The notes beneath the pieces are model-generated. The model made no database searches. It worked only from the letters and a program-made list of their open reading frames with translations, and was not told the DNA's origin. A stretch of DNA of 64,000 bases. Origin: Sphingomonas sp. JC676. Its GTDB lineage: Bacteria > Pseudomonadota > Alphaproteobacteria > Sphingomonadales > Sphingomonadaceae. This document shows positions 17,301 through 25,607 of this stretch, piece by piece. Position 1 is the first letter of the stretch, and each line of letters begins with the position of its first letter. The stretch lies in contig NZ_JACTGR010000008.1 of the NCBI RefSeq assembly GCF_014489075.1, forward strand, positions 86,217 through 150,216, written 5' to 3'. Made by a program: the position numbers and the translations under genes.

Positions 17301-18326
17301 TCAGAGAGTGGCGGGTGCGGGCTGCGACACCGGGGCTTCGGCCCGGATCAGACCGCGATCCTTGAGGTCGCTCCATAGCGCCGGGGGAATCGTTAGGCCC
17401 ATGAGCCGAACCGCCTGGGCCACCTGGCGCGGGCTGTTCATGCCGGGGATCACCGAGACGACCTGGGGGTGCGCGAGTGGGAATTGCAGCGCGGCGGCCG
17501 CCATTGGCACGCCGTGTTGCTCGCAGACATTCTCGATCGCGCCGACGCGGTCGATGATCGCCTGGGGCGCCGGCTCGTAATTATAGTGAAGCTCGCCGCC
17601 GTGGCGCACGCCCTTGGCGAGGATGCCCGAATTATAGGGGCCGCCGAGCACGATCTTGACGTCGCGCCGCTCGCAGAGCGGCAGGAAGGTCGCGAGCGAT
17701 TCCTGCTCGAGCAGGGTGTAGCGTCCGGCAAGCAGGACGACGTCGAGATCTCCCTCCGCCAGTACTTGCTCGCACACTTGATATTCGTTGACGCCGAGGC
17801 CGATCGCGCCGACCGCCCCGCCGTCGCGGAGCTCGCGCATCGCCCGATAGCCGCCGTCCATGAACTCGCGGAAGCGGCGCGGATGATCGTCGCCATGGGT
17901 GAAGCGGCCGATATCGTGCGCGTAGAGGATATCGATCCGGTGTCGGTGGAGCCGTTGACGGCTGGCCTCGTAGGACCGCATGATCGAGTCATAGGTGTAG
18001 TCGAACGCGCTCTCGACCGGCTCGGGCGTGACGAACCCCTGGCGGAGCGCGCCGAGATCGGTGCCCGCGGGCACCGGATCGAGCCGTCGGCCGACCTTGG
18101 TTGATAGGATCGAGGTTTCGCCGGAATCGATCTCCGGAAGCGTAACGCCAAGCCGCTTTTCGCTCAGGCCGAAGCCGTAATGGGGCGCGGTGTCGAAATA
18201 GCGCATGCCGGCGTCCCAGGCGCTGCGGATCGTTTCCGCGGCATTCTCTTCAGGCATCGCGCGGTAGAGGTTGCCGATTGCCCCGGCTCCGAAGCCGAGC
18301 GTTCCGAGCGCATTGAGATTCACCAT
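17301..18326 (-). CDS. L-fucose dehydrogenase, aldo/keto reductase family
   Basis: A 341-residue aldo/keto reductase with the catalytic tetrad Asp in YFDTAPHYG, Tyr in the same block, Lys in STKVGR and His in ILYAHDIGR. The N-terminal LGFGAGAIGNLYR block is typical of the L-fucose / pyridoxal 4-dehydrogenase subgroup. It oxidises L-fucose (often also L-galactose or D-arabinose) to the lactone with NAD(P). L-galactose is 6-hydroxy-L-fucose, so the same enzyme could serve both sugars released by the GH95 enzyme. It is the first gene of the operon AKR-SDR-mutarotase-lactate dehydrogenase and has a perfect palindrome 20 bp before its ATG. Confidence 0.88.
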   Translation of the reverse strand: MVNLNALGTLGFGAGAIGNLYRAMPEENAAETIRSAWDAGMRYFDTAPHYGFGLSEKRLGVTLPEIDSGETSILSTKVGRRLDPVPAGTDLGALRQGFVTPEPVESAFDYTYDSIMRSYEASRQRLHRHRIDILYAHDIGRFTHGDDHPRRFREFMDGGYRAMRELRDGGAVGAIGLGVNEYQVCEQVLAEGDLDVVLLAGRYTLLEQESLATFLPLCERRDVKIVLGGPYNSGILAKGVRHGGELHYNYEPAPQAIIDRVGAIENVCEQHGVPMAAAALQFPLAHPQVVSVIPGMNSPRQVAQAVRLMGLTIPPALWSDLKDRGLIRAEAPVSQPAPATL

Positions 18327-18346
18327 TGGGGCAATCCTGACTAAGC

Positions 18347-18364
18347 TATCTGATATATCAGATA
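18347..18364. promoter_or_regulatory. Perfect 18-bp operator palindrome before L-fucose dehydrogenase
   Basis: TATCTGATATATCAGATA is a perfect palindrome 20 bp upstream of the L-fucose dehydrogenase ATG, inside the 59-bp gap after the lactonase gene. Related dyads occur at 3154, 19944, 27612 and 33130. The length and symmetry fit a dimeric GntR-family repressor, and the nearest candidate is the GntR/FCD protein encoded at 19219-19917. Confidence 0.75.
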
Positions 18365-18385
18365 AAGCAATTCATACGTCAGACG

Positions 18386-19219
18386 TCAATCGTCGATGCC
18401 GTAGAATCCAGTCGCCACACGCTCGAAAAGATCGGCTTTCGCGTCCTCGGTTGAGGGTGCAGCAAGGTCGAGCGCTGTCCGTATCCAATCGGCATAGCTG
18501 TCCCCGGTATGGAGCAGCACCGGCCAGTCGCTGCCCCACATCAACCGGGTCGGGAAGAGCTCGACGAGGTGCGCGACATAGGGCGCCAGGTCGCTCGCAG
18601 GCCGCCCCGCCGACTGTTCGGTCCTGAGGCCCGAGAGCTTGCAATAGAGGTTTGGCAGCGTGGCGAGCGCGGCGATGTCGTCGCGCCACGGATCCAGTTC
18701 GCCCCGCGCCGCGAAGGGCTTGGCACCGTGATCGATCACGATCGGCAGGTCGGGCCAGCGCGTGGCGAACTGGTGGAGCGGCCCCAGATGGCGCGGCTCG
18801 ATCAGCGCGTCGAAGCGTAGGCCATGCGCAAGCATCGCCTCGATCGAGGGAGCGATCTCGGCGCGCAGGATCCACGCGCTGTCTTCGATCGACTGGAGCA
18901 TGGGCCGGAGGCCGCGCAGCCTGGGCCGGGCGGCTAGGGCGGCAATGCGCTCGGGGGCACCGGCGCGCTCGAAATCAACCCAACCGACGATGGCTTTGAC
19001 GGTCGGATCGGCGCCGGCCGTTTCGAACATCCAATCGGTGTCGATATCGGCGGGTTGCGACTGCACGAGGACGCTGCCGACCAGTTCGAAGTCCTCGGCT
19101 GCGGCGCGCAGGTCATCAGGAAGGAAATCGCGATAGATCGCCGGCCACTCGGCATCCGGCCAGCTCTGTCCGGGCCCGCCGATCTTCCAGAAATGCTGAT
19201 GCGCGTCGAAAACACGCAT
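18386..19219 (-). CDS. L-fuconolactonase-type amidohydrolase
   Basis: A 277-residue amidohydrolase-superfamily TIM barrel of the sugar-lactonase group (COG3618). The metal-binding DAHQHFW is at residues 5-11, the strand-6 histidine is in IVIDHGAKP, and the catalytic aspartate is in WGSDWPV near residue 240. This family hydrolyses L-fucono- or L-rhamnono-lactones to the open sugar acid. In this context it is step two of L-fucose oxidation, after the aldo/keto reductase. Its ATG overlaps the regulator stop by one base (TGATG), so it is made together with the regulator. Confidence 0.88.
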   Translation of the reverse strand: MRVFDAHQHFWKIGGPGQSWPDAEWPAIYRDFLPDDLRAAAEDFELVGSVLVQSQPADIDTDWMFETAGADPTVKAIVGWVDFERAGAPERIAALAARPRLRGLRPMLQSIEDSAWILRAEIAPSIEAMLAHGLRFDALIEPRHLGPLHQFATRWPDLPIVIDHGAKPFAARGELDPWRDDIAALATLPNLYCKLSGLRTEQSAGRPASDLAPYVAHLVELFPTRLMWGSDWPVLLHTGDSYADWIRTALDLAAPSTEDAKADLFERVATGFYGIDD

Positions 19220-19917
19220 CAGAACATGCCGAGGATTCGCTGAAGCGCCGCCTGGAAATGGTTCGAGACCGCAGCTTCGGCGGCCGACGCGTCGCGCGCC
19301 TTCGCCGCTTCGAGGATCTCGAGATGCTCGCGCAATGTGCGCAGCGCGAGCGGCTGCGTGACGAGCCGCTCAAGGCGGATCAGCGTCACATAGTTCTTGA
19401 GGCGGCGCGCGGTGGTCTCGATCAGCGGATTGCGCAGACTGGCGATCATGCCGCCGTGAAGCCGCTCCTCAAGCTGGCCCAGCCGTTCGATCATGCTGGC
19501 GTCGAATCCGTCCCGTTCGATATCGTCGATCAGCGCCTTGTGGTCGGCGATCAGCGCCACCACAGTTTCGACGCCCGCCGTCTCGGCATAGGTGCGCGCG
19601 GCCGAGCGTTCGATGATCGTGCGGAACTGATAGGTGCTGCGCGCCAGTTCGAGGTCCGGCTTGAGGAACTGGATGCCCGAGCGTGGATGGATGGTGAGCA
19701 CGCCTTCCGCCTCCAACACGCGTAGCGCGTCGCGCAACGGCTGGACCGGGATATCGAGCAGATTTACCAGGTCATTCTGCGAGACGAAGGCCCCCGCGGG
19801 CACCTTCCGGTCGAAAAGACCTTCAAGCACTCTGTCATAGGCGATGTCGCTGAGGCGTCGGGAATCAGGAGTTTCTCGAGGGCTAGCTGAACTAGCCAAA
19901 GAAGCCGCTTGCGTCAT
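19219..19917 (-). CDS. GntR-family transcriptional regulator with FCD domain, probable locus regulator
   Basis: About 232 residues. The winged-helix GntR domain comes first (DRKVPAGAFVSQNDLVNLL, PLRDALRVLEAEGVLTIHPRSGIQF), followed by an all-helical FCD ligand-binding domain with the metal histidine set expected in this subfamily (residues E/H around LEERLHGGMI, REHLEIL, VSNHF). FCD regulators usually bind sugar acids and are inactivated by them. ATG 19917 has AGAGGG five bases upstream; ATG 19932 is the alternative and adds five residues. It is divergent from the dehydratase gene and shares with it a site that resembles the palindrome at 18347. I infer that it represses the fucose genes and probably the wider locus. 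Confidence 0.88.
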   Translation of the reverse strand: MTQAASLASSASPRETPDSRRLSDIAYDRVLEGLFDRKVPAGAFVSQNDLVNLLDIPVQPLRDALRVLEAEGVLTIHPRSGIQFLKPDLELARSTYQFRTIIERSAARTYAETAGVETVVALIADHKALIDDIERDGFDASMIERLGQLEERLHGGMIASLRNPLIETTARRLKNYVTLIRLERLVTQPLALRTLREHLEILEAAKARDASAAEAAVSNHFQAALQRILGMF

Positions 19918-19943
19918 TGTGCCCTCTGTCATATCTCAGCAGG

Positions 19944-19961
19944 TAACTGATATTTCAATAC
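19944..19961. promoter_or_regulatory. TGATAT operator-like site between regulator and dehydratase
   Basis: TAACTGATATTTCAATAC differs by one base from the TGATATATCA core at 18351-18360 and sits in a longer GGTA...TACC dyad (19942-19962). It lies between the divergent regulator and dehydratase genes, where autoregulation is expected. Confidence 0.55.
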
Positions 19962-19991
19962 CTGTCCAATGCCTAGAGTGTAGTGGGGAAA

Positions 19992-21125
19992 ATGCGCACA
20001 GTCGACTTCCGGATCACGCGGTTCCAGTTCAGGCGCGATCGAGTCATCGGTGACAGCCAGGTGCGCGCGGACGATGTTCACGTCGCGGCGCTCGAGCTGA
20101 TCGGCGAGCAAGGCGAGGTCGGACTCGGTTTCGTGCAGAGCCTGTTCCATCCGCTTGCCTCAGAAGCGGAGCTCACCCGCGTGTTTCGCGAGGAGGTCTG
20201 GCCGGGTCTCGACGGCCAGCCGGCCGGCGCGCTAGCGCACCGCGTCACGCGCCCGCGCGGCGGCAACATTCGCCGTCTCTCCGTCCCGTTCGAGGAAGCG
20301 CTCCAACAGGCGGTCTGGGATCTCTTCGCTAAGTCGGTGGGAATGCCGCTCTGGCAATTGCTGGGCGGCAAGCGCGATCACGTCCGCGGTTATGCCAGTG
20401 GGCTCGATTTCCACCTGGACGACGATGCTTTTTCGGGTCTGTTCGAGACAGCGCTGTCGCAAGGCTTCGAGGCCTTCAAGATCAAGGTCGGGCATCCTGA
20501 TCTCGATCGGGACATCCATCGCCTCGATCTGCTCCGCAAGGCCGTGGGGCCGGATGCGATCGTGATGATCGATGCCAACGAGGCCTGGTCGCCCAAGCAG
20601 GCGATCGCCAACCTGGAAGCCATGCGCCGCGCGGGGCACGAGATCTTCTGGGTCGAGGATCCGGTACTGCGCCACGATTTCGAAGGGCTGAAGCTATTGC
20701 GCCAGTGCGCGGGCGCCACGCTGATCAATTCGGGCGAATATCTCGACGCTTCGGGCAAGCGCCAGCTGCTCCAGGCGGGCGGTGCCGATCTGCTCAACGT
20801 GCACGGTCATGTCACCGATGTGATGCGGATCGGCTGGCTGGCGGCTGAATTGGGGGTGCCGGTCACGATGGGCAACAGCTTTCTCGAGATCGGCGTCAAT
20901 ATGGCGGCGGCGCTGCCCGAGGTCGACTGGGTCGAGTACAGCTACCAGAATTTCGACCATCTTGTGGAGGCGCCCTTCGCAATACGCGACGGGAACATCC
21001 ATGTGTCGCAGGCACCCGGCCACGGGCTGGTGTTGAGCGAGGATGCGCGGCGCGACTGGCACTGTCCCGAAATCCTCGACAAGGGCGAGCTCGGCGAGGC
21101 ACCGCGCCAGATTTACCTGGGCTGA
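19992..21125 (+). CDS. Enolase-superfamily sugar-acid dehydratase (probable L-fuconate/L-galactonate dehydratase)
   Basis: A 377-residue mandelate racemase/enolase-superfamily protein. The catalytic KxK is in FKIKVG, metal ligands are in MIDANEAW, WVEDPV and NSGEYLD, and VHGHVTDVMR supplies the histidine region on the barrel's last strands. The LWQLLGGK block is typical of dehydratase branches. It does not resemble the 430-440-residue L-fuconate dehydratase of Xanthomonas, yet it fills the missing dehydratase place in the L-fucose cluster, so I infer a non-orthologous replacement acting on L-fuconate or L-galactonate. ATG 19992 is chosen; GTG 19983 is an alternative. The MFS transporter follows in the same direction. 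Confidence 0.8.
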   Translation: MRTVDFRITRFQFRRDRVIGDSQVRADDVHVAALELIGEQGEVGLGFVQSLFHPLASEAELTRVFREEVWPGLDGQPAGALAHRVTRPRGGNIRRLSVPFEEALQQAVWDLFAKSVGMPLWQLLGGKRDHVRGYASGLDFHLDDDAFSGLFETALSQGFEAFKIKVGHPDLDRDIHRLDLLRKAVGPDAIVMIDANEAWSPKQAIANLEAMRRAGHEIFWVEDPVLRHDFEGLKLLRQCAGATLINSGEYLDASGKRQLLQAGGADLLNVHGHVTDVMRIGWLAAELGVPVTMGNSFLEIGVNMAAALPEVDWVEYSYQNFDHLVEAPFAIRDGNIHVSQAPGHGLVLSEDARRDWHCPEILDKGELGEAPRQIYLG

Positions 21126-21188
21126 TCCCGGGGACGTACCGCCGGCCAGGCGCCCATCAAGAGGCGCTGGCGGCATCGGAGAGAATGT

Positions 21189-22487
21189 ATGGAAGAGATC
21201 GCCATCCCGCCGTCGGGAGAGAGCTTCGCCAATCTGATGCACAGCCCCGCGCACGCGGTGGGCGCGCGTAAATGGCTGTTGATGGGCTCGTTGACGGCAG
21301 TCTTCTTCCTGCTGCTAGCGCTGTATGCGGGCGTGCTGGGTGTGCTGCTGCCTAACCAGATCCAGCTGCTCGATCCGGCGAACAAGGAGGGCAATCTCGC
21401 GATCATGTTCGCGATCACCTCGGTGTTCAGCACGCTGACCACGCCGATCGCCGGCGCATTGTCGGACCGGACGCGGAGCCGCTTCGGGCGGCGGACGCCC
21501 TGGATCGTGATCGGCGCGCTGATCGGAGCGGCGAGTCTGTTCGCGGTGTCGCAGATGCACGGCTTCTGGGCGATCACCGGTTTTTGGGTGGCGGCGGCGA
21601 TCGCGCTCAATTCGATGCAGGCCGCGATCACCACAATCGTCGCGGATCGCTTTCCAGAGCATGAGCGCGGCACCGTCTCGGGCTTTGTCGGCGCGGGCAT
21701 GACGGCGGGGCTCACCGCGGGCACGGTCGTGGCCGGCCTGATGGCCTCGAATCTGGTGGCGGCCTATGGCCTGTTCGCGGCAGCGATCGCCGTGGTGTGC
21801 CTCCTATTCGTGCTGCTCAATCCCGAGCCCCAAGCCGCGGTCGCGGAACCGGCGCCCTTCCGCCTCGACTCTTTCCTCAAGAGCTTCTGGGTTTCCCCCC
21901 GCAAATATCCCGATTTCGGCTGGGCGTTCCTCGGGCGCTTCACGATCTACATGGGCTATCAGGGCATCGTTACCTATCTGCTCTACATCCTCCAGGATCA
22001 CATCCATCTGTCGATCGAGCAGGCGAACCGGACGATCGCCGCGCTTTCCTCGGTGACGTTCGTCGCGCTGGTGATCTCGGGTTTCGCTTCAGGCTTCCTG
22101 TCGGACCGGATCGGGCGTCGTAAGCCTTTGGTGTTCGCATCGAGCATCATCATGGGGCTTGCGCTGGTCGCACCGCTGATAATGCCGACGATCGAGGGAA
22201 TGTATGTCTATGCCGTGCTGATCGGGCTCGGCTACGGCGCCTTCATGTCCGTGGACATGGCGCTGATGACGCAGGTGCTGCCCAAGCGCGAAGACGGCGA
22301 CGAGTCGACCGGCAAGGACCTGGGCCTGCTCACAACCGCGATCAACATCCCGCAGATCATCGCGCCCGTGCTGGCGGTCATGCTGCTCAAGGCGACGGGC
22401 AACGACTATGGCGCGCTGTTCATCGCGGCGATCGTGTTCGTGTTCGCCGGCTCCTTCTTCGTCTGGCCGATCCGCTCGGTGAAGTAA
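21189..22487 (+). CDS. MFS sugar transporter
   Basis: A 432-residue major facilitator with twelve hydrophobic segments. The loop 2-3 motif GALSDRTRSRFGRRTPW (about residues 90-106) and its degenerate repeat FLSDRIGRRKPL mark the two six-helix halves. The N-terminal 35 residues are hydrophilic and cytoplasmic. Its location directly after the dehydratase gene suggests uptake of L-fucose or a related monosaccharide across the inner membrane, completing the route from receptor to cytoplasmic oxidation. Specificity cannot be read from sequence. It ends two bases before the convergent crotonase gene. Confidence 0.85.
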   Translation: MEEIAIPPSGESFANLMHSPAHAVGARKWLLMGSLTAVFFLLLALYAGVLGVLLPNQIQLLDPANKEGNLAIMFAITSVFSTLTTPIAGALSDRTRSRFGRRTPWIVIGALIGAASLFAVSQMHGFWAITGFWVAAAIALNSMQAAITTIVADRFPEHERGTVSGFVGAGMTAGLTAGTVVAGLMASNLVAAYGLFAAAIAVVCLLFVLLNPEPQAAVAEPAPFRLDSFLKSFWVSPRKYPDFGWAFLGRFTIYMGYQGIVTYLLYILQDHIHLSIEQANRTIAALSSVTFVALVISGFASGFLSDRIGRRKPLVFASSIIMGLALVAPLIMPTIEGMYVYAVLIGLGYGAFMSVDMALMTQVLPKREDGDESTGKDLGLLTTAINIPQIIAPVLAVMLLKATGNDYGALFIAAIVFVFAGSFFVWPIRSVK

Positions 22488-22489
22488 GA

Positions 22490-23260
22490 TTAGCGCCGCC
22501 GGAACGCCGGCGCGCGCTTCTCCTTGAACGCAGCGCGGCCTTCGCGCGCATCCTCCGTGGCGAAGCAGATCGTCTGCAGGTCGCGCTCATATTGCATCGC
22601 CTTGTCGAGCGGCATTGAGAAGGCGGCGCGCAGGTTGAGCTTGGCGGTCTCGGCGGCGATCGGCGCGCGCGAGGCAATCGTCTCGGCGAGCGCGCGAGCA
22701 CGGTCCATCAGCGCCTCGGGCTCGACCACCTCGCTCACCAGCCCCCAGGCGAGCGCCTGCTGCGCGTCGACCGCTTCGCCGGTCATGATCATCATCGCCG
22801 CGTTCGACATGCCGATCGAATGGGCAAGGAACGCGGCCATGCCGCCGCCGCCGATCCAGCCCAGCTTGATCTCCGGCGCCGCGAACTTGGCGTTTGAGGC
22901 GGCGATGCGGATGTCGCATGACAGCGCCGTCTCCAGCCCGCCGCCCAATGCGTAGCCGTTCACCGCGGCGATGCTGGGCTTCAGCAGATGGTGGATCGCA
23001 TCGCAATAATCGGCGCGGTTGCGGAAGTCCCAGGGGGTCGCATAGCTGTCGAGCTCGGCGATATCGGAGCCGGCGCAGAACGCCTTGGGGCCGGCGCCCG
23101 TGACGATGACGCAGCGCACCTGGTCGTTGCGATTGCATTCCTCCGTTGCCTCGACGATCGCCTTGGACATGGCGGGCGTGGCGGCGTTGAGCTTTTCCGG
23201 CCGGTTGAGCGTGATGGTCGCGACATGGCCCTCGATCGCGAAGAGCAGATTGTCGGTCAT
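22490..23260 (-). CDS. Enoyl-CoA hydratase/isomerase family protein (crotonase fold)
   Basis: A 256-residue crotonase with the oxyanion-hole segments AFCAGSDI and GYALGGGLETAL, the first catalytic glutamate being in GGGLE. The second conserved block, usually E-x-x-LG-x-x-PG-GG, reads EIKLGWIGGGG, so proline is replaced but the second glutamate position is kept. It is the last gene of the minus-strand operon, 9 bp after the solute-binding-like gene and preceded by AAGGAAAAG. With the CoA-transferase two genes upstream it implies hydration or isomerisation of an acyl-CoA, which is unexpected in a glycan operon. The substrate is unknown. Confidence 0.88.
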   Translation of the reverse strand: MTDNLLFAIEGHVATITLNRPEKLNAATPAMSKAIVEATEECNRNDQVRCVIVTGAGPKAFCAGSDIAELDSYATPWDFRNRADYCDAIHHLLKPSIAAVNGYALGGGLETALSCDIRIAASNAKFAAPEIKLGWIGGGGMAAFLAHSIGMSNAAMMIMTGEAVDAQQALAWGLVSEVVEPEALMDRARALAETIASRAPIAAETAKLNLRAAFSMPLDKAMQYERDLQTICFATEDAREGRAAFKEKRAPAFRRR

Positions 23261-23269
23261 GGCTTTTCC

Positions 23270-24406
23270 TTAGCGTTCGGTGCCGGGCGTGCGGCTCATG
23301 GAATAGGCGGATTGGAGGGCGTCGAGAATGACGCGGTGGGGCCGACCTTCTTCCAGCCCATCGCGGATCAGCGCCGATGCTGCGGTCTGGAAGGCGATCG
23401 CGCCATCGTGACGCGGTCGGACAAACGCGCGCTCGATCGTCTCGGCGGTATCGCGGTAGAAACCGCCCCAGCGGGCGTTGACCAGGTCGCTGTGCCAGGC
23501 AGATCGGCGACTGGGCTGTCCATCACACGCGGGAATGAACTCCTCCTGTGCCTGGGGGCTCATCAGCCAGCGGAGATGATCCAGCAGCTTTGGCGTGACC
23601 TCGGCGCGGGTCGAGATGCCGATGCCGGTTCCGCCGAGCGTAGAGCCCGGCCGGCCACCGGCTTCGGCGCGCGGCGCGTCGGCGAAGGTGATCGCCCGGC
23701 CCGCTCCGGGCGCGGCATAGTTCACATAGCCGTAGACGAGCGGGCAGAGCGCGACATCGTCATCCGCCGCCATATGGCTCAGCAGCCCGATCGGGTTGAG
23801 ATGCTTGACCGATGCGGGGGTGCGAGCAGCGAGATCGGCCATGAGGTCGAGCACGCGCGGGCCCACGGCCTCGCTCACGAAGCGTTCGGGATTAGCCTCT
23901 GCCGGTGGATCGGCGAACGCCGTAGCGATCGATTGGAAGCTGAGCGCGGCGTGCGGACCCGCGAGCGAAAGCGCCACTGGCTGGCGCAGCGCCCGGACTT
24001 CGCCCCATGTAGCCGGAGGCGATCCGTCGAGCAGGTCCGCGCGAAGGGCCATCACCTGGGTGGCGGCGTCGAGCGGCAATGCCCAGTGCTGGCCTTGATA
24101 GTGATAGCTGGCCAGGCTCGGTCCGATGGTGTCGCGCGCCAGCTGGGTCAGCTCGTCGGTCCTGAACAGGCTCTCCAATGGCTGAAGGGATCCCGCCGCG
24201 ACTGCCTCGCCGACATGTGGATGATCCAGCACCACCAGATCGTAGCGGGCGCAGAGATCCGCGATAGGATGCGCCTCGAACCCCTCGAGCGGTTGCTTGT
24301 CCCATTCGATCGCAAGGCCGTCGCGCGCCTCGTCGAGCTGCGCCGCCGCTGCCGCGAGAGCATTATAGCCGCGCGGGTGGTCCCAGGTCAGTGCACGGTA
24401 TCGCAT
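23270..24406 (-). CDS. Solute-binding-protein fold without signal peptide
   Basis: A 378-residue protein with the pattern of ABC sugar-binding proteins (family 1/8): a start with a short beta strand then YNALAAAAAQ, DLVVLDHPHVGEA, and a ligand-lobe segment GQHWALPLDAATQVMALRADLL. Later segments PLVYGYVNYA and LGGTGIGISTRA match the hinge region of such proteins. There is no signal peptide, lipobox or hydrophobic N terminus, and no permease or ATPase gene is nearby, so it is predicted to be cytoplasmic. Its ATG overlaps the CoA-transferase stop by one base (TGATG), so the two are coupled. A role as a cytosolic ligand-binding partner of the CoA enzymes is speculation. Confidence 0.7.
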   Translation of the reverse strand: MRYRALTWDHPRGYNALAAAAAQLDEARDGLAIEWDKQPLEGFEAHPIADLCARYDLVVLDHPHVGEAVAAGSLQPLESLFRTDELTQLARDTIGPSLASYHYQGQHWALPLDAATQVMALRADLLDGSPPATWGEVRALRQPVALSLAGPHAALSFQSIATAFADPPAEANPERFVSEAVGPRVLDLMADLAARTPASVKHLNPIGLLSHMAADDDVALCPLVYGYVNYAAPGAGRAITFADAPRAEAGGRPGSTLGGTGIGISTRAEVTPKLLDHLRWLMSPQAQEEFIPACDGQPSRRSAWHSDLVNARWGGFYRDTAETIERAFVRPRHDGAIAFQTAASALIRDGLEEGRPHRVILDALQSAYSMSRTPGTER

Positions 24407-25593
24407 CAGTCCTGCCGGACCGCCCCGTTCGCGAGCAGCCGTTCGATCGCAGCGTCGTCGAAGCCCGCCTGCGCCAGCACTTCGCGGCTATGTTCGCCGA
24501 TCTGGGGGGCGCCGCGCTCGACCGTGGAAGGCGTCTTGGAGAAGCGAATCGGGAAGCCTGGCGTCTTTACCCGGCCTTCGCTCGGATGATCATATTCGAC
24601 GAAGGTGCCGTTGTGCGCGATCTGCGGGTCCTGGACCAAGTCTTCGTAGCTATAGACCGGTCCCGCCCAGATATCGTTGGCGCGGAACAGTTCAAGCCAT
24701 TCGGCACTGGTCTTGGCGGTCAGCCGCTCGCGGACCGCCGCGAAGATCGCGTCGCGATGCGTCCAGCTGTCGCTCTCGTCGTCCATCCCGGCGAAGCCCG
24801 GCTCGCCGATCAGCTCGCCCAGCTTCTGGAGGTTGGCGAAGGCCAAGGCGATGAAGCCGTCGCCGGTGGCGAACACGCCGTAGGGCGCGCGAATATAGCA
24901 ATGGGCGTGCGGCTCGGCCGAGCGGGTCTGCGGCTTGTGGCCGACGGTGAACACCGACAGCTCCTGCATCTGGATGGTGACTACCGCATCGAGCATATTG
25001 ACTTCGACCAGCTGGCCCTCGCCGGTTCGTTCGCGGTGGAGCAACGCCGCGAGCACGCCCTCGAACGCCGAATAAGCGGTGATGGCATCCGCGAGATACT
25101 GGCCTGCCGGCGCGGGCGGATCGCTCTCGCGGCCCGAAGAGAGCATCGCACCCGACATCGCCTGGAGCAGCAGATCCTGGCCCGGCAGGCTCACATAGGG
25201 GCCGCTCTCGCCATAGCCCGAGATCGAGACATAGATCAGCTTGGGGTTGATCGCGGACAGCGTCTCATAGTCCACGCCCAGCCGCTTGGCGACGCCGGGG
25301 CGATAGTTCTGGACAAACACGTCGGCTGTCTTGACCAGCTCCAGCAGCACGGCCCTGCCGTCCTCGGACTTCAGGTCGATCGCCAGGCTGCGCTTGTTGC
25401 GGTTGAGCGAGAGGAACGAGACGTTGACGCGATTGCCGGTCGCGCCGCCCGCCGCGCGGAAGCGCTGCCATTCGCCGCCGGTCGGCTCGACCTTCACCAC
25501 GTCCGCGCCCAGATCGCCCAACCGCTGCGCCGCGAACGGCCCCGCCATAGCGATGGAGCAATCGAGTACGCGATAGCCGCTCAAGATACCCAT
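24406..25593 (-). CDS. CaiB/BaiF family (class III) CoA-transferase
   Basis: A 395-residue class III CoA-transferase. Recognisable blocks are RVLDCSIAMAGPFAAQRLGDLGADVVKVE at the N terminus, NRNKRSLAIDLKSEDGR, FVQNYRPGVAKRLG and SGYGESGPY. The catalytic aspartate is in LPGQDLLLQAMSG (about residue 167). Such enzymes move CoA between carboxylic acids, often activating hydroxy or branched acids before dehydration or beta-oxidation. The neighbours are an SDR, a signal-less solute-binding protein and a crotonase, which could together process an acid released from the glycan. The actual acid is unknown. GAGGAC precedes the ATG. Confidence 0.9.
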   Translation of the reverse strand: MGILSGYRVLDCSIAMAGPFAAQRLGDLGADVVKVEPTGGEWQRFRAAGGATGNRVNVSFLSLNRNKRSLAIDLKSEDGRAVLLELVKTADVFVQNYRPGVAKRLGVDYETLSAINPKLIYVSISGYGESGPYVSLPGQDLLLQAMSGAMLSSGRESDPPAPAGQYLADAITAYSAFEGVLAALLHRERTGEGQLVEVNMLDAVVTIQMQELSVFTVGHKPQTRSAEPHAHCYIRAPYGVFATGDGFIALAFANLQKLGELIGEPGFAGMDDESDSWTHRDAIFAAVRERLTAKTSAEWLELFRANDIWAGPVYSYEDLVQDPQIAHNGTFVEYDHPSEGRVKTPGFPIRFSKTPSTVERGAPQIGEHSREVLAQAGFDDAAIERLLANGAVRQD

Positions 25594-25607
25594 GATATTC
25601 TACGTCC

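Noticed and set aside
23270..24406. A normal periplasmic ABC sugar-binding protein
   Set aside because: No signal peptide or lipobox is present and no permease or ATPase gene lies nearby, so it was not annotated as part of an ABC importer.
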